Positions 24,482 to 33,451 of a stretch of DNA of 64,000 nucleotides are shown in pieces. The translations under genes were made by a program, and so were the position numbers. The stretch comes from Pseudomonas brenneri (GTDB lineage Bacteria; Pseudomonadota; Gammaproteobacteria; Pseudomonadales; Pseudomonadaceae). The first letter of the stretch is position 1, and the number at the start of each line of letters is the position of its first letter. The notes under the pieces are model-generated. The model had not been told where the DNA came from. It was given only the letters and a program-made list of their open reading frames with translations, and made no database searches. The stretch lies in the NCBI RefSeq assembly GCF_007858285.1, contig NZ_VFIL01000001.1, positions 620,001-684,000 of the forward strand, written 5' to 3'.

Positions 24482-24534
24482 GCGCCGGCTTGCCAGCGAA
24501 GATCCAGAGAGCACCCCGGGGTCGCTGCCTACAG
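24477..24534. repeat. degenerate REP-like inverted repeat supplying two stop codons
   Basis: TGTAGGCGCCGGCTTGCCAG at the left end and GTCGCTGCCTACA at the right end form the outer arms of a degenerate REP element. The TAG of the left TGTAGG is the LysR stop; the TAG of the right arm (minus strand) is the chaperone stop. Confidence 0.7.
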
Positions 24535-25251
24535 GGGGCTGAACGGCGCTTCATGAGTGCGGGTGTTGCCATGATCGTCCAGGGTGGTGAATTGCACCAG
24601 CGCCCCGCCCGCCCCACTGCCCGACGGCCCATGCAGGGTGACGGTAGCGGTGGAACGGGGGGCAAGCATCGGTGGGTCATCATTGCGGTACTGACGGCCA
24701 TCGGCACCCAGCACAACGCTGGCCAGGCTCACGTGATAAGCACTGGGGTTGTGCACCTGCAGGGCGTTGCCCTTGAGCAAGCGCCATCTCAAGTCTTGAG
24801 CCGCCTCCTGCGCTTGCCCTGGCAACCGCGGCGCACGCAAAAACAGTTTGATCCGGCTGCGAAACGCGAGCTGCAGCGCATGGCTTGCGTCCGTCGCCGG
24901 CCGGATGCCCAGCACATTCAGCCAATAGACTTGCTCCACATCCGCCGATGCTGGCTCCCCGTGATAAACCACTCTTAGCGCCTGGCCTTGACCTGCATCC
25001 ATGCGCAGGATCGGCGGAGTCACGGTAAAGGGGACGTCACTGTACTCAGGGCGCACCTGGGGATCACCCGCGTCAATCCAGACCTGCACCAGCCTCGGGC
25101 TATCCGCCTGATTCGTCAGGTTGAGCGTGACTTGGCCCGAGGCGGCCGGGTAAATCAGACGGGTCCGGTCAATCACGATTTCAGCGCGGGCACTCCACAC
25201 CACCAGCCCGCCCAATACCCCCAGCGCCAGACGTACCCAGGTCCAGCTCAT
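24529..25251 (-). CDS. periplasmic fimbrial chaperone (second in operon)
   Basis: A 240-residue PapD/FimC-type chaperone, last gene of the chaperone-usher operon. After a signal peptide (MSWTWVRLALGVLGGLVVWS, cleaved near ARAE) come two immunoglobulin-like domains. Family motifs are TRLIYPAASGQVTLNLTNQ, the SDVPFTVTPPILRMDAGQGQ loop and a Lys/Arg-rich strand (RSRIKLFLR). The ATG overlaps the adhesin stop (ATGA). It donates a strand to fimbrial subunits and delivers them to the usher. A second, distinct chaperone is at 28928. One may serve the tip adhesin and the other the pilin; that is inference from gene order. Confidence 0.92.
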   Translation of the reverse strand: MSWTWVRLALGVLGGLVVWSARAEIVIDRTRLIYPAASGQVTLNLTNQADSPRLVQVWIDAGDPQVRPEYSDVPFTVTPPILRMDAGQGQALRVVYHGEPASADVEQVYWLNVLGIRPATDASHALQLAFRSRIKLFLRAPRLPGQAQEAAQDLRWRLLKGNALQVHNPSAYHVSLASVVLGADGRQYRNDDPPMLAPRSTATVTLHGPSGSGAGGALVQFTTLDDHGNTRTHEAPFSPL

Positions 25252-26288
25252 CGGTAGCTCAAGGTAAAGGTGGCCAGGCCATTGGCCGTGCCGGGATGAA
25301 CCGTCGGCTCGGTCTGCAGGTAACGCGCCGTCAGCGTTATCTGAAAGGCGCCATTGCCGGTGCTGCCGGCCTGCCATTGATTGGGGTTATCCGGCGCATT
25401 GGAGTCCGCGCCATAACTCAATACGGCGTTGCCATGGAGCAGTTGCAGGGCGACGCCGGTGGCGGTCGAATCGCCCGTCAACGTCAGGCGATCGCTGCGG
25501 TTGGCCGGTTGAATCTGGTCGGTCAACGTCAGCAGCACATCTTGACTGCCGCCCGTCCCACCCGCGCACTGCAGCTGGATATCGCGGCTGGCGCTGCCGG
25601 CAACACTGCCCACACCCCTGAACTGCGTAGCGGCCACAGCACCCAGATTGATCGGGACCGAGGGTGTGGACACCGAGCAGGTGGGTTTGAGGGGGGGTCC
25701 GACAACGATAGACCCGAAGGTGAATAAATGGGGGAAGTTGAACTCCGGATGGACCCTGAACTCTGCAAACGGCTGCGGATACAGCACCCCGCCGCTGATC
25801 GTGCCGGTCACGAAGAACACCACTCGAACGCGCACGCCCCAGGTTGCGAGGCCGGGCCGAAGGGGGCCACGCAAGATCGTGATGCCCTGGCTGATGCTCT
25901 TCCACTCGCCGCCCTCACGGTCCTGTGCCATCAAGCCAAAACCCACGCCGACCATACCCGTCGTATAGATCGGCAGCGACAACCCGGAGTGGCCAAAATA
26001 CTTGCCGGTAAACCGCATGTTCCTGGCCACGCCCAGGTACGACCAGTGATCGGAGACGATGCCCGCGGCATAGGAACAACTCACGGCGTTGAGGGCATCG
26101 AGCGCATAACCCTGGGGGTTGCCCAAGACCTGCCCCATCCGTGGATTGGCCGGCACACTGATGGACGCGATGGAAAGCGCCACGGGAGGCTCGGGATAGC
26201 AACTGACATTGGCCTGCACATCGCAGGCAGCCAGTGTCGCAACGAGCATCAGTGTGGCTAGAAACAACTGGCGCATATTACAGCTCAT
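25248..26288 (-). CDS. fimbrial tip adhesin / minor subunit
   Basis: A 346-residue two-domain fimbrial protein, much longer than a pilin. A signal peptide (MRQLFLATLMLVATLAACD) is followed by an N-terminal domain of about 190 residues without a family I can name, probably the receptor-binding lectin-like domain, and a C-terminal pilin domain starting near TCSVSTPSVPINLGAV with a Cys pair (TCSV, LQCAGG) and the closing beta-strand ATFTLSYR that is typical for donor-strand exchange. The start at 26288 overlaps the usher stop (ATGA); MRQLF four codons later is an alternative. Position between usher and second chaperone and the two-domain layout make it the likely tip adhesin. Confidence 0.85.
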   Translation of the reverse strand: MSCNMRQLFLATLMLVATLAACDVQANVSCYPEPPVALSIASISVPANPRMGQVLGNPQGYALDALNAVSCSYAAGIVSDHWSYLGVARNMRFTGKYFGHSGLSLPIYTTGMVGVGFGLMAQDREGGEWKSISQGITILRGPLRPGLATWGVRVRVVFFVTGTISGGVLYPQPFAEFRVHPEFNFPHLFTFGSIVVGPPLKPTCSVSTPSVPINLGAVAATQFRGVGSVAGSASRDIQLQCAGGTGGSQDVLLTLTDQIQPANRSDRLTLTGDSTATGVALQLLHGNAVLSYGADSNAPDNPNQWQAGSTGNGAFQITLTARYLQTEPTVHPGTANGLATFTLSYR

Positions 26289-28909
26289 CGCACGGTCACC
26301 TCTCGACCCGCCCTGCCCCTCACGCATTGTCCCTGCACCAGCTCGGCACGGGCCTGGCGTCCGGCTGCCTGGGGTGGCAAGCGGTAGTGGATATAGCAAC
26401 GGTCGACGGCGGTCTCGCTCCACTTGACGGTGAGCGTGCCCTGATCGGCAATGCCCCTGACAAATGCCTTGCTGGCCTGGCCAATCACCCCGACTTCGCT
26501 GCCTTGCTCATCAAATACCTGGGCTGCAAATGGCAACGGCTTGCCGCTTTCCCGCAGGGCCTTGACTACCACCGCCCGCCCCGCCACGGTGGCGAAGCGC
26601 AGGCGCGAGACGGCCCCCGAGGTGGGCACGACTTGTTGTGTGGTCTCCTGGAGTTCCACGTCATACGCACTGCCGTCAGGGTCGACGCCCACGGTATTGG
26701 CCTGGAACGCCCGCAGCGACGGCACCACGGCATAGCCGTTACGATCAACCCGCAGGTGATGACCGTTGCTCAACCGTGCCCCCTGGGCATCAGGCACGTG
26801 AACCAGGGCCGCCGCCTCGCCGAGGTAGTGCGAGAACGTCACACCCTCGTCGTGCACCACCAGGCCGCCGTCGGCACTCAACGAAAGCTGGCTGCTGTCA
26901 TGGCTCTGGCCATAACCCACCCGCCATGCCGCCGTGCTCGCGTTGTAGCCGGCATGCGCATTGAAACTACTGGTCTGGGCTGACGCGCGGCTGCCAGAGA
27001 GGCCATAGTTGAGCGTCGCGTCATCATCCAGCATGCCGTTGATAGCGATCTGCTGCTGACTGCTGCGGCTGTCACCGGTACTGCGGCTCAAGGTGCTGCT
27101 CAGACTGGGCGCGCGGAGACTGCTGCCCAATGGCAGCGACAACGTCATCATCAGGCGGTTGTCGACATGGCCGGCGTTGTCCGAGCGAGCAAAGAACACC
27201 TGCTCGCTTTCTTCCAGATGGTTGGCCGGATGATGGGCTTCAACTCGCGAGCGCTGGGCGCTGAGGTTCCAGTTGAGCCGGCGCCAGGTGGTGCCATAGC
27301 TCAGGTTGTAAGAGGTCTCCCGCCCCTGGTGTGAGCCCCAGTACTGGGTAGAACTGGCATAGAAGCCCAGCGTGCCGGCCCCCAGTTGCTGGCTGACGGT
27401 CAGGTCGATACGACTTTTCTGTCGGGCATAGGTGCCAATGTCCAGGCCTTGGCGCCCCAACTCCCGCACGTTGACCGCATCCGTCAGGTTCAGATAGCCC
27501 ACCGTGGAAAAACGATAGGCCCCCAACACCAGGTGGGTGCCTGTCTGGGCCAGTTGCCTGTTGTACCCCACACCATAATTGCGCCCCGACAGCACAGCGT
27601 GCCCAGGGATCCGCGTGCGGGAGCCGGTGGTGTCCAGCGAGAACGCACCCAGGGCGGTATTGAGTGCCAACCCGGCCTTACCCTGGGCATAACCTTGGGC
27701 AAAACTGCTCCCGCCATACAGCGTCAGGTCATCCAGCACGCCATGCTGCAGCGCCCCTTGAAACGCCAGGGGAGCCTGGCCCTCAACCCCCTTTTGGCGG
27801 ACTTGGCCGAACGTCATGTCGTAGCGACTGGCATGGCGGCGCAGCAGTTGCGGCGCCACGGAGAAAGGCACGCTGTAGCTGTATTGGCGACCATCGACTT
27901 CCCTGACACTGACGCTCAGATCCCCACCACCTGTGGGATACAAATCACTGATCACAAATGGGCCGGGCGCCACCGTGGTCTCGTACAGCGTATAGCCGTT
28001 CTGGCTGACGGTAACGGTTGCATTACTGTCCGCAATCCCCCGCACCACAGGCACATAGCCTTGCTGCGAAGGCGCCAGCATTTGCTCGTCGGTGCCCAGG
28101 CTGATGCCCCGCATGCGGGTACTTTCCAGGATCTGGCCGCTGCTGAAGCTGTCACCTACGGTCAGGCGTGATTGCCAGGCCGCCAGGCTGCGTTGCGCGT
28201 AGATGGCCGTATTCTGATAAGGCTGGGCACCATCACGCGAATCCCATGCCTGCGCGCCCTGGTGCCGCAAGCGCCAACTGCCCAGGTTGATACCACTGTT
28301 CAGGCCCAGGTAGGCACGGTCTTCGCCACTGCCCGCAGTCATGGTCGCGGCACTTAAGTTGTAGCTGAGCAACCCGGCATCGATGCCCTCGTCCCACTGG
28401 CTCGGGTCGACGGTATCGCGCGCAGTCGGCGCCAGGTAGAGCTGGGGTACGCTGAGGGCCAGTTGCAGGGCACCGGGATCGACGTTACTGGAGGCCATGG
28501 GAATCCACTGCGAGAGATCCCCACACAGCGGGCCGGGGGCTGCGGGCCGGTCAGTTTCAACCTTGTTTTTCACGACACCCAGCCGAGCCAGCAGCGGCCA
28601 GTCCAGGCACGGGCTCACATCGGCCTGGCCGGGAAGCTCGATAAACGCCAACTCATGGCGCCCGACTGGCTGGCCATTGAGCTGCACATCAACGCGATAT
28701 GTGCCAGGCGCCAGGCTGTCGTGGCGGTTGAAGCGGGAAATATCGACTCCCGGTACCAGACCACTGGAAAACGCTTCCAGGTCAAAGGTGACCGAAGACG
28801 CCAGGGCCTCAGGGCCGATAAAAACCGTCAGGAGCTGGCTGAACACCACGATGACGGGAAGGCACAGGGCAGCACGCCTGCCCTTCCACAGTTGCATGTA
28901 AAAAAACAT
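26285..28909 (-). CDS. fimbrial outer-membrane usher (FimD/PapC family)
   Basis: An 874-residue usher forming the outer-membrane pore through which fimbriae are assembled. N-terminal periplasmic domain: VTFDLEAFSSGLVPGVDISRF and GTYRVDVQLNGQPVGRHEL. The barrel region includes GDSFSSGQILESTRMRGISL and the plug-type segment YVPVVRGIADSNATVTVSQN. C-terminal domains: PSLRAFQANTVGVD and the closing CYIHYRLPP. All usual usher modules appear to be present, so it is probably functional. The first ATG (28909) and a second at 28897 both lack a strong ribosome site. It ends in an ATGA overlap with the adhesin gene and starts 18 bases behind the first chaperone. Confidence 0.95.
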   Translation of the reverse strand: MFFYMQLWKGRRAALCLPVIVVFSQLLTVFIGPEALASSVTFDLEAFSSGLVPGVDISRFNRHDSLAPGTYRVDVQLNGQPVGRHELAFIELPGQADVSPCLDWPLLARLGVVKNKVETDRPAAPGPLCGDLSQWIPMASSNVDPGALQLALSVPQLYLAPTARDTVDPSQWDEGIDAGLLSYNLSAATMTAGSGEDRAYLGLNSGINLGSWRLRHQGAQAWDSRDGAQPYQNTAIYAQRSLAAWQSRLTVGDSFSSGQILESTRMRGISLGTDEQMLAPSQQGYVPVVRGIADSNATVTVSQNGYTLYETTVAPGPFVISDLYPTGGGDLSVSVREVDGRQYSYSVPFSVAPQLLRRHASRYDMTFGQVRQKGVEGQAPLAFQGALQHGVLDDLTLYGGSSFAQGYAQGKAGLALNTALGAFSLDTTGSRTRIPGHAVLSGRNYGVGYNRQLAQTGTHLVLGAYRFSTVGYLNLTDAVNVRELGRQGLDIGTYARQKSRIDLTVSQQLGAGTLGFYASSTQYWGSHQGRETSYNLSYGTTWRRLNWNLSAQRSRVEAHHPANHLEESEQVFFARSDNAGHVDNRLMMTLSLPLGSSLRAPSLSSTLSRSTGDSRSSQQQIAINGMLDDDATLNYGLSGSRASAQTSSFNAHAGYNASTAAWRVGYGQSHDSSQLSLSADGGLVVHDEGVTFSHYLGEAAALVHVPDAQGARLSNGHHLRVDRNGYAVVPSLRAFQANTVGVDPDGSAYDVELQETTQQVVPTSGAVSRLRFATVAGRAVVVKALRESGKPLPFAAQVFDEQGSEVGVIGQASKAFVRGIADQGTLTVKWSETAVDRCYIHYRLPPQAAGRQARAELVQGQCVRGRAGREVTVR

Positions 28910-28927
28910 AAGTCAGACTTCAAGTCG

Positions 28928-29674
28928 CTAAAGGGGTGCCCAGCGGGGTGCCGAGAACCCACCGAAATCGTCGATGTACTGGAACTGCACCCGCGCATCG
29001 GCGGGCACCACCTGCATCAAGGGAGGCAGGGCAAGGTCCAGGCTGGCAAAGGGCGCAACCATGCCTTGCTGGTCGGTCGCAATCACCTGCTCGCCCATCA
29101 CTACCGCCACCTCATGAAACGTCACATGGAACGGCGATGGGTTGAACACCCTAAGTGCTGCCTGTTTGCCGGTACGCAAGGTCCAGGTCAGTTGCTCGGG
29201 TGCATCCTGGGAATTGCCTGACAAGCCCCGGGGCCGGAAAAACACCTTGGTGCGAATGCGAAAGGCAAAACGCAACTGGTTCTGGCGCTCTTCATCCGCG
29301 CTGGCTGGCGGCGACCGCGTCTGGGGCGGCACTTCCAGCACGTTGAGCCAGAACAGTGACTCCTTGTCGTCGGGCAACGGCTCCTGGGTGTAGGCCAGGC
29401 GTATGGCCTGGCTCTTGCCCGGGTCCAGGCGAAACACCGGTGGGCTGATGCTAAATGGCACATCACTGTGTTCAGCCGTCAGTTGTGCATTGCCCACATC
29501 CATCCACACCTGGACCAGACGTGCAGCCTGCTGGTCATCGTTGCTCACCCGTACGGTGATTTCCCGACGCGGCTCGGCATAGATCTGGCGCGTGCCACTG
29601 ATGATCACCCCGGCCTGCGCCTGCGCGAAGGCCAGGCACAGGCAAATCGCAAGGGGCAGGCGTACGCAAGGCAT
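28928..29674 (-). CDS. periplasmic fimbrial chaperone (first in operon)
   Basis: A 248-residue PapD-type chaperone with signal peptide MPCVRLPLAICLCLAFAQAQ. Family hallmarks: SGTRQIYAEPRREITVRVSN, the SDVPFSISPPVFRLDPGKSQ loop and an Arg-rich strand (FAFRIRTKVFFRP). It lies between the pilin (18 bases) and the usher, the usual place of the main-subunit chaperone. It is clearly homologous to the chaperone at 24529 but differs throughout, so the pair is not a recent duplication. Confidence 0.93.
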   Translation of the reverse strand: MPCVRLPLAICLCLAFAQAQAGVIISGTRQIYAEPRREITVRVSNDDQQAARLVQVWMDVGNAQLTAEHSDVPFSISPPVFRLDPGKSQAIRLAYTQEPLPDDKESLFWLNVLEVPPQTRSPPASADEERQNQLRFAFRIRTKVFFRPRGLSGNSQDAPEQLTWTLRTGKQAALRVFNPSPFHVTFHEVAVVMGEQVIATDQQGMVAPFASLDLALPPLMQVVPADARVQFQYIDDFGGFSAPRWAPL

Positions 29675-29692
29675 GGTTCGCGCCCTCGCTTG

Positions 29693-30256
29693 TCAGGGAA
29701 AGATCACCGAATACTGCACCGCCGTACTCACCAGCCCTACTCCCGCCGCACCGCCAGTGGCAATGTAACGTGCAGCAAAGGGCAAGGTCGCCAGCCCGCC
29801 TGTGACAGTGGCGGTGGTCGAGACATGGCCGGTACGCAAATCCATCGGCTGCAGGGTTGCGCCGTCGAGAATCTGCACTTCTACTTTGGCGGCGGCGGTT
29901 TTTGGGGCGGTATTGCGCAAGTTGCCCGTGGCCGGGTTGATGGCCGGGCTGGTGCTTTCATACAACACGGCAACCTTGGTCGCATCTGCGCAACTGGCGC
30001 CACCCCCCACGTAGATAAAAAACGGCTTGGAACTGGCAGTCGCGCCCGCCGTCGACAGGGCACTGGCTTGTACCTTGTCCAGGACTACCGGAAAGTTTGC
30101 CCCGGAGCCAGCAACACCGCCAGTTCCGCCACTGATCGTGCAGGTGGTGCCGGTAATTTCGCCCGTCAGGGTAATGGTGCCATCGGCGGCAGAGGCCACA
30201 GGTACGAGGAAGCCACTGGCAAGCAACATGACTATCGCCAGGAGGTTGTTTTTCAT
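29693..30256 (-). CDS. major fimbrial subunit (type 1-like pilin)
   Basis: A 187-residue FimA-type pilin: signal peptide MKNNLLAIVMLLASGFLVPV cleaved near ASAADG, then TITLTGEITGTTCTISGG with the first Cys and SCADATKVAVLYES with the second Cys of the pilin disulfide, and the C-terminal beta-zipper strand AVQYSVIFP. The start at 30256 has AGGA about eleven bases upstream; the frame continues upstream without pilin features. It heads the five-gene operon pilin-chaperone-usher-adhesin-chaperone, transcribed leftwards, and its upstream region of 350 bases presumably carries the fimbrial promoter. Confidence 0.92.
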   Translation of the reverse strand: MKNNLLAIVMLLASGFLVPVASAADGTITLTGEITGTTCTISGGTGGVAGSGANFPVVLDKVQASALSTAGATASSKPFFIYVGGGASCADATKVAVLYESTSPAINPATGNLRNTAPKTAAAKVEVQILDGATLQPMDLRTGHVSTTATVTGGLATLPFAARYIATGGAAGVGLVSTAVQYSVIFP

Positions 30257-30606
30257 TACGCAAGTTTTCCTAAGTGTTAAGTAGATGCCTCGGCACACGA
30301 CGCGCAGGCACAAGCCCGCTCGCCGGATTCGGGCTTAATGACGCAAAAGGGGCTGGATCTTGAATGGCAGGTTGTTTATCAGGGCCAGCACTGATCCAAG
30401 CAATAACGCAATGGACCAAACAACCTTTCCTCGTCAAAATGTGTTGCAAAGTTTGGCAAGGTTAAAAAACACCCACAACTGGCCAAGTGGCTAGGTCCGC
30501 ACGTGAAACATGCTTATTTCCATAGGCCAACTATCCTCCTGACATTCGACGTATTGCCTGTAGCCGTTGCCAGGCGTCTCCCCCCACTTCGCTACAGGCT
30601 GCATAA
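30257..30606. other. 350-bp divergent intergenic region between fimbrial operon and EAL gene
   Basis: No gene is apparent. This region must contain the promoters of the fimbrial operon (leftwards) and of the CSS-EAL gene (rightwards). I looked for inverted repeats that would indicate an invertible fimbrial switch and did not see a convincing pair. It is less GC-rich than neighbouring coding DNA around 30400-30540, which would suit binding by MvaT/MvaU-type silencers such as the one encoded at 32348. Confidence 0.5.
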
Positions 30607-32142
30607 ATGCCACTCACCATCAAAGGCCCGCGCAAACGCACCGCCCGTTACTTGATCACAGCCCTGTGTGGCCTGCTGCCGATACTGCTGGGGGTGGTCA
30701 TCCTGTACATGCAGGCCCAACGGACTCTGGAGCAAAGTACCGAGCAGACGGCCGTCGAGGCCGTGCGCCAGTTCGACCTGATGCTCGACAACACCGCCCT
30801 CGCCGCCCAGGCCCTGTTGCCACTGGCAGGCAATGACTGTGACAACGCGGCGCAACTAGCACTTCGCGAGCAAGTCACCCGACGCCCGTTCGTGCGCGCC
30901 ACCACGCTGTCCTGGCAAAAAACCATTTATTGCAGCTCGTTGTTTGGCGACGCCTATGTGTCACCGGTCAACCCTGACGACTACGTCAATGGCCGCTTGT
31001 GGCTGATGAATGGCAACCCGGTCACGCCTGATACCGCACTGTTGGTGTACCGGCTGGTGGACGGTGACAAGGCCGCGTTTGCCTCGATTGACGGCTATCA
31101 CCTGACAAATGCCCTGCGCCTTATCAGTCGTTATGCTGACTTGGTGTTGCAGGTCGGGCCCAATTGGCTGGGCAGCGACGGCAAAGTCCACGCCACCCCA
31201 CCACCGGTATTTGCCGTGGCCCACCACCAGCTCGGCTCCCAGCGTTACGCTTACAGCGTGGAGGCCGGGATGCCCGAAGGTGAAGTGTGGCGTTACATGG
31301 AAGCGCGCTACCCGGCCTTGTTCAGCCTCCTGGTGTTCTTTGGCGTGCTGGCAGGCGTGCTCGCGCACTGGCTGCAAAAACGCTCCTCAGCGCCCACCCA
31401 TGAGCTGCAGCGGGCGCTGGGCGCCAATGAATTCGTAGCGTATTACCAACCGGTGGTTCGCGGCGACACCCGGCAATGGGCCGGCTGTGAAGTATTGATG
31501 CGCTGGCAGCATCCAAAGGAAGGCCTGGTGCGCCCGGACCTGTTTATCCCCCTGGCCGAGCACTCCGGGCTGATCGTGCCTATGACCCGCGCCTTGATGC
31601 GCCAGGTCGCCACACAACTGGCGCCCCACGCCGCTCGCCTGGGCGACAATTTCCATGTGGGGATCAATATCACCGCCAGGCATTGCCAGGACCTGGAGTT
31701 GGTGCAGGACTGCCGGGAATTCCTTGCGGCCTTTAAGCCGGGCCAAGTCCTGTTGACGCTGGAGTTGACCGAGCGCGAACTGATCGAACCCACCGACGTG
31801 ACTCGCCAACTGTTCCAGGCCCTGCACGAACTGGGCGTGCTGATCGCCATTGATGACTTCGGCACTGGCCACTCCAGCCTGGGTTATTTGCGCAACTTCA
31901 ATGTTGACTACTTGAAAATCGATCAAAGCTTTGTCGCAATGATCGGCGTCGACGCACTATCGCGGCATATACTCGACAGCATCATTGAATTATCCGGCAA
32001 GCTTGACTTGGGCATCGTGGCAGAAGGTGTGGAAACCCAAGAGCAATGCGACTATCTGGCGGCGCAAGGCGTGGACTTCTTGCAAGGCTACCTGTTTGGC
32101 CGCCCGGTGCCTTTTGACGCCTTCATTAAGTCTTTGCAGTGA
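30607..32142 (+). CDS. CSS-motif EAL-domain c-di-GMP phosphodiesterase
   Basis: A 511-residue inner-membrane phosphodiesterase. TM1 (residues about 15-36), a periplasmic CSS domain (Cys-Ser-Ser in IYCSSLFGD near residue 108) and TM2 (about 237-258) precede a cytoplasmic EAL domain. The metal and substrate residues of active enzymes are present: Glu of the signature (here EVL, in CEVLMRW), NIT, LELTERE, DDFGTGHSS, KIDQSF and AEGVET. So it probably hydrolyses c-di-GMP to pGpG. In related E. coli enzymes the CSS cysteines respond to periplasmic redox state. Its position divergent from a fimbrial operon suggests control of attachment or biofilm formation. Confidence 0.93.
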   Translation: MPLTIKGPRKRTARYLITALCGLLPILLGVVILYMQAQRTLEQSTEQTAVEAVRQFDLMLDNTALAAQALLPLAGNDCDNAAQLALREQVTRRPFVRATTLSWQKTIYCSSLFGDAYVSPVNPDDYVNGRLWLMNGNPVTPDTALLVYRLVDGDKAAFASIDGYHLTNALRLISRYADLVLQVGPNWLGSDGKVHATPPPVFAVAHHQLGSQRYAYSVEAGMPEGEVWRYMEARYPALFSLLVFFGVLAGVLAHWLQKRSSAPTHELQRALGANEFVAYYQPVVRGDTRQWAGCEVLMRWQHPKEGLVRPDLFIPLAEHSGLIVPMTRALMRQVATQLAPHAARLGDNFHVGINITARHCQDLELVQDCREFLAAFKPGQVLLTLELTERELIEPTDVTRQLFQALHELGVLIAIDDFGTGHSSLGYLRNFNVDYLKIDQSFVAMIGVDALSRHILDSIIELSGKLDLGIVAEGVETQEQCDYLAAQGVDFLQGYLFGRPVPFDAFIKSLQ

Positions 32143-32347
32143 AATTGAATATCCATCTAGCAGGATGATGAAATATTGTTATTTATACAAAAGACATGAT
32201 TTACTCGTGACTCATTAACTACTACAATTTTTCCTGCCTGCGCTGAATCGGCAGGAGAGCCACTTTTTACCGAGTCACGCTGAGGCTCTTGGCTTATAGC
32301 TTTGTTTGCAGTTGGTATCAGCCAAATACACTATTGGAGTAAAGATT

Positions 32348-32713
32348 TTGTCCAGACTCGCCGAATTTCGCGCAGCAGAAAAAGCCCTTCAAGAGCAGCT
32401 CGCCCAGCTGGAATCCCTGAAGAACGACGCTGGTTTGAAGAAAGAAATCGAATTTGAAGAAAAACTTCAAGGGCTGATGAAAACCTACGGCAAGAGCCTG
32501 CGCGACATCATTTCCATCCTTGATCCAAACCCAGGCAAATCGGGCATCCAGGTAGCTGCCGCACCAAAAACCCGCCGTGCACGCGTGGTCAAGGTGTATC
32601 ACAACCCGCACACGGGTGAACTGATTGAAACCAAGGGCGGCAACCACCGCGGCCTGAAAGCCTGGAAAGAACAGTATGGCGCAGCCACTGTAGACTCCTG
32701 GCTTCGCGGCTAA
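32348..32713 (+). CDS. mvaU: MvaT/MvaU-family H-NS-like nucleoid silencer
   Basis: A 121-residue xenogeneic silencer of the MvaT/MvaU family, functional analogues of H-NS in Pseudomonas. The start is a TTG at 32348 (product MSRLAEFRAAEKALQEQLAQ) with GGAG eight bases ahead; longer starts add non-family residues. The N-terminal half is a coiled-coil oligomerisation domain (to about residue 60) and the C-terminal half binds AT-rich minor groove (YHNPHTGELIETKGGNHRGL, including the GGN loop). A strong terminator follows. It resembles MvaU/MvaV more than MvaT at the N-terminus. Location beside a fimbrial cluster fits its known targets, but it acts genome-wide. Confidence 0.92.
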   Translation: MSRLAEFRAAEKALQEQLAQLESLKNDAGLKKEIEFEEKLQGLMKTYGKSLRDIISILDPNPGKSGIQVAAAPKTRRARVVKVYHNPHTGELIETKGGNHRGLKAWKEQYGAATVDSWLRG

Positions 32714-32730
32714 TACTGGCGCACTAATAA

Positions 32731-32757
32731 AAAGCCCTGCAGACGCAGGGCTTTTTT
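32731..32757 (+). terminator. rho-independent terminator of mvaU
   Basis: AAAGCCCTGC, loop AGAC, GCAGGGCTTT followed by TTT: perfect 10-bp stem and T-tract 18 bases after the mvaU stop. Confidence 0.93.
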
Positions 32758-32914
32758 GTTTTTGCGCTTCGCTTTCAAACCCTGTGGTTTTCGAAAGTGA
32801 ATTTTGAAATACATTCCAGTGGGTACAAACCCGCCCAGCGGGCGCTGAGCGCCAATGCCGGATAGTTGTGCGCTAATCGTCACTGAACCAGGCCAGGCAT
32901 CTAGCCTTCACCCA

Positions 32915-33451
32915 TCAAAGTTTCAAGCTTGCACGCACCGAACTGACTTCTTCCTTACTCGCCGCATAAGCATCAGCGTGTCCGGCGTATGAAAAAACAT
33001 AGGCCTTATTCGTATCAACAGCGCCCACCAGTGTTTGCGAGAGCACATGCCGACCGTTCTCGGTAACGACGCAGGTAGTTTCCAGCGCCTCAAGGCGACT
33101 TAAAGTGGTCGAGTGCATCTTGTTACAAACACTTTGATAACCACTGCGGGCAAAGTCCTTCTGGATAGACTTGCGCATCTGAAGCAGCACACCTTGCAGA
33201 TTGACCACATGTCCAGGCTCGATCGGTGTACCCGTCAGCTCCATGACCATCTGTGTCTCGCCGTTTTCATTGTTCTTTATTGCACGCTGGCGAGATACCG
33301 GTGACGGCGTGGCCGGCGCGTCGGCATCCGACACCACTTCTTCTACCTGCCAGCCGCTAGGCCAATGAATCTCGGGATCTGCCGCCAGTACAGCAGTGCT
33401 GGCCAAGATCAGGCACAAGGTGCTCAACAGCGGTTTGTTCGATCGGCTCAT
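32915..33451 (-). CDS. exported hypothetical protein (possible DUF4946)
   Basis: A 178-residue protein with a Sec signal peptide (MSRSNKPLLSTLCLILASTA, cleavage near VLAADPE), so periplasmic or exported. The start at 33451 is chosen because the signal peptide begins there. The mature part opens with IHWPSGWQVEEV, contains two cysteines (SVCNKM and TTCVV) that could form a disulfide, and has a repeated Ser/Thr/Glu-rich helical end. It is similar in style to small exported Pseudomonas proteins annotated as DUF4946, an assignment from memory that should be checked. It stands alone, 200 bases upstream-divergent of the gloA promoter. Confidence 0.72.
   Translation of the reverse strand: MSRSNKPLLSTLCLILASTAVLAADPEIHWPSGWQVEEVVSDADAPATPSPVSRQRAIKNNENGETQMVMELTGTPIEPGHVVNLQGVLLQMRKSIQKDFARSGYQSVCNKMHSTTLSRLEALETTCVVTENGRHVLSQTLVGAVDTNKAYVFSYAGHADAYAASKEEVSSVRASLKL

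Noticed and set aside
30257..30606. Invertible phase-variation switch upstream of the fimbrial operon
   Set aside because: No inverted repeats of useful length bracket the promoter region, and no fim-type recombinase is adjacent.
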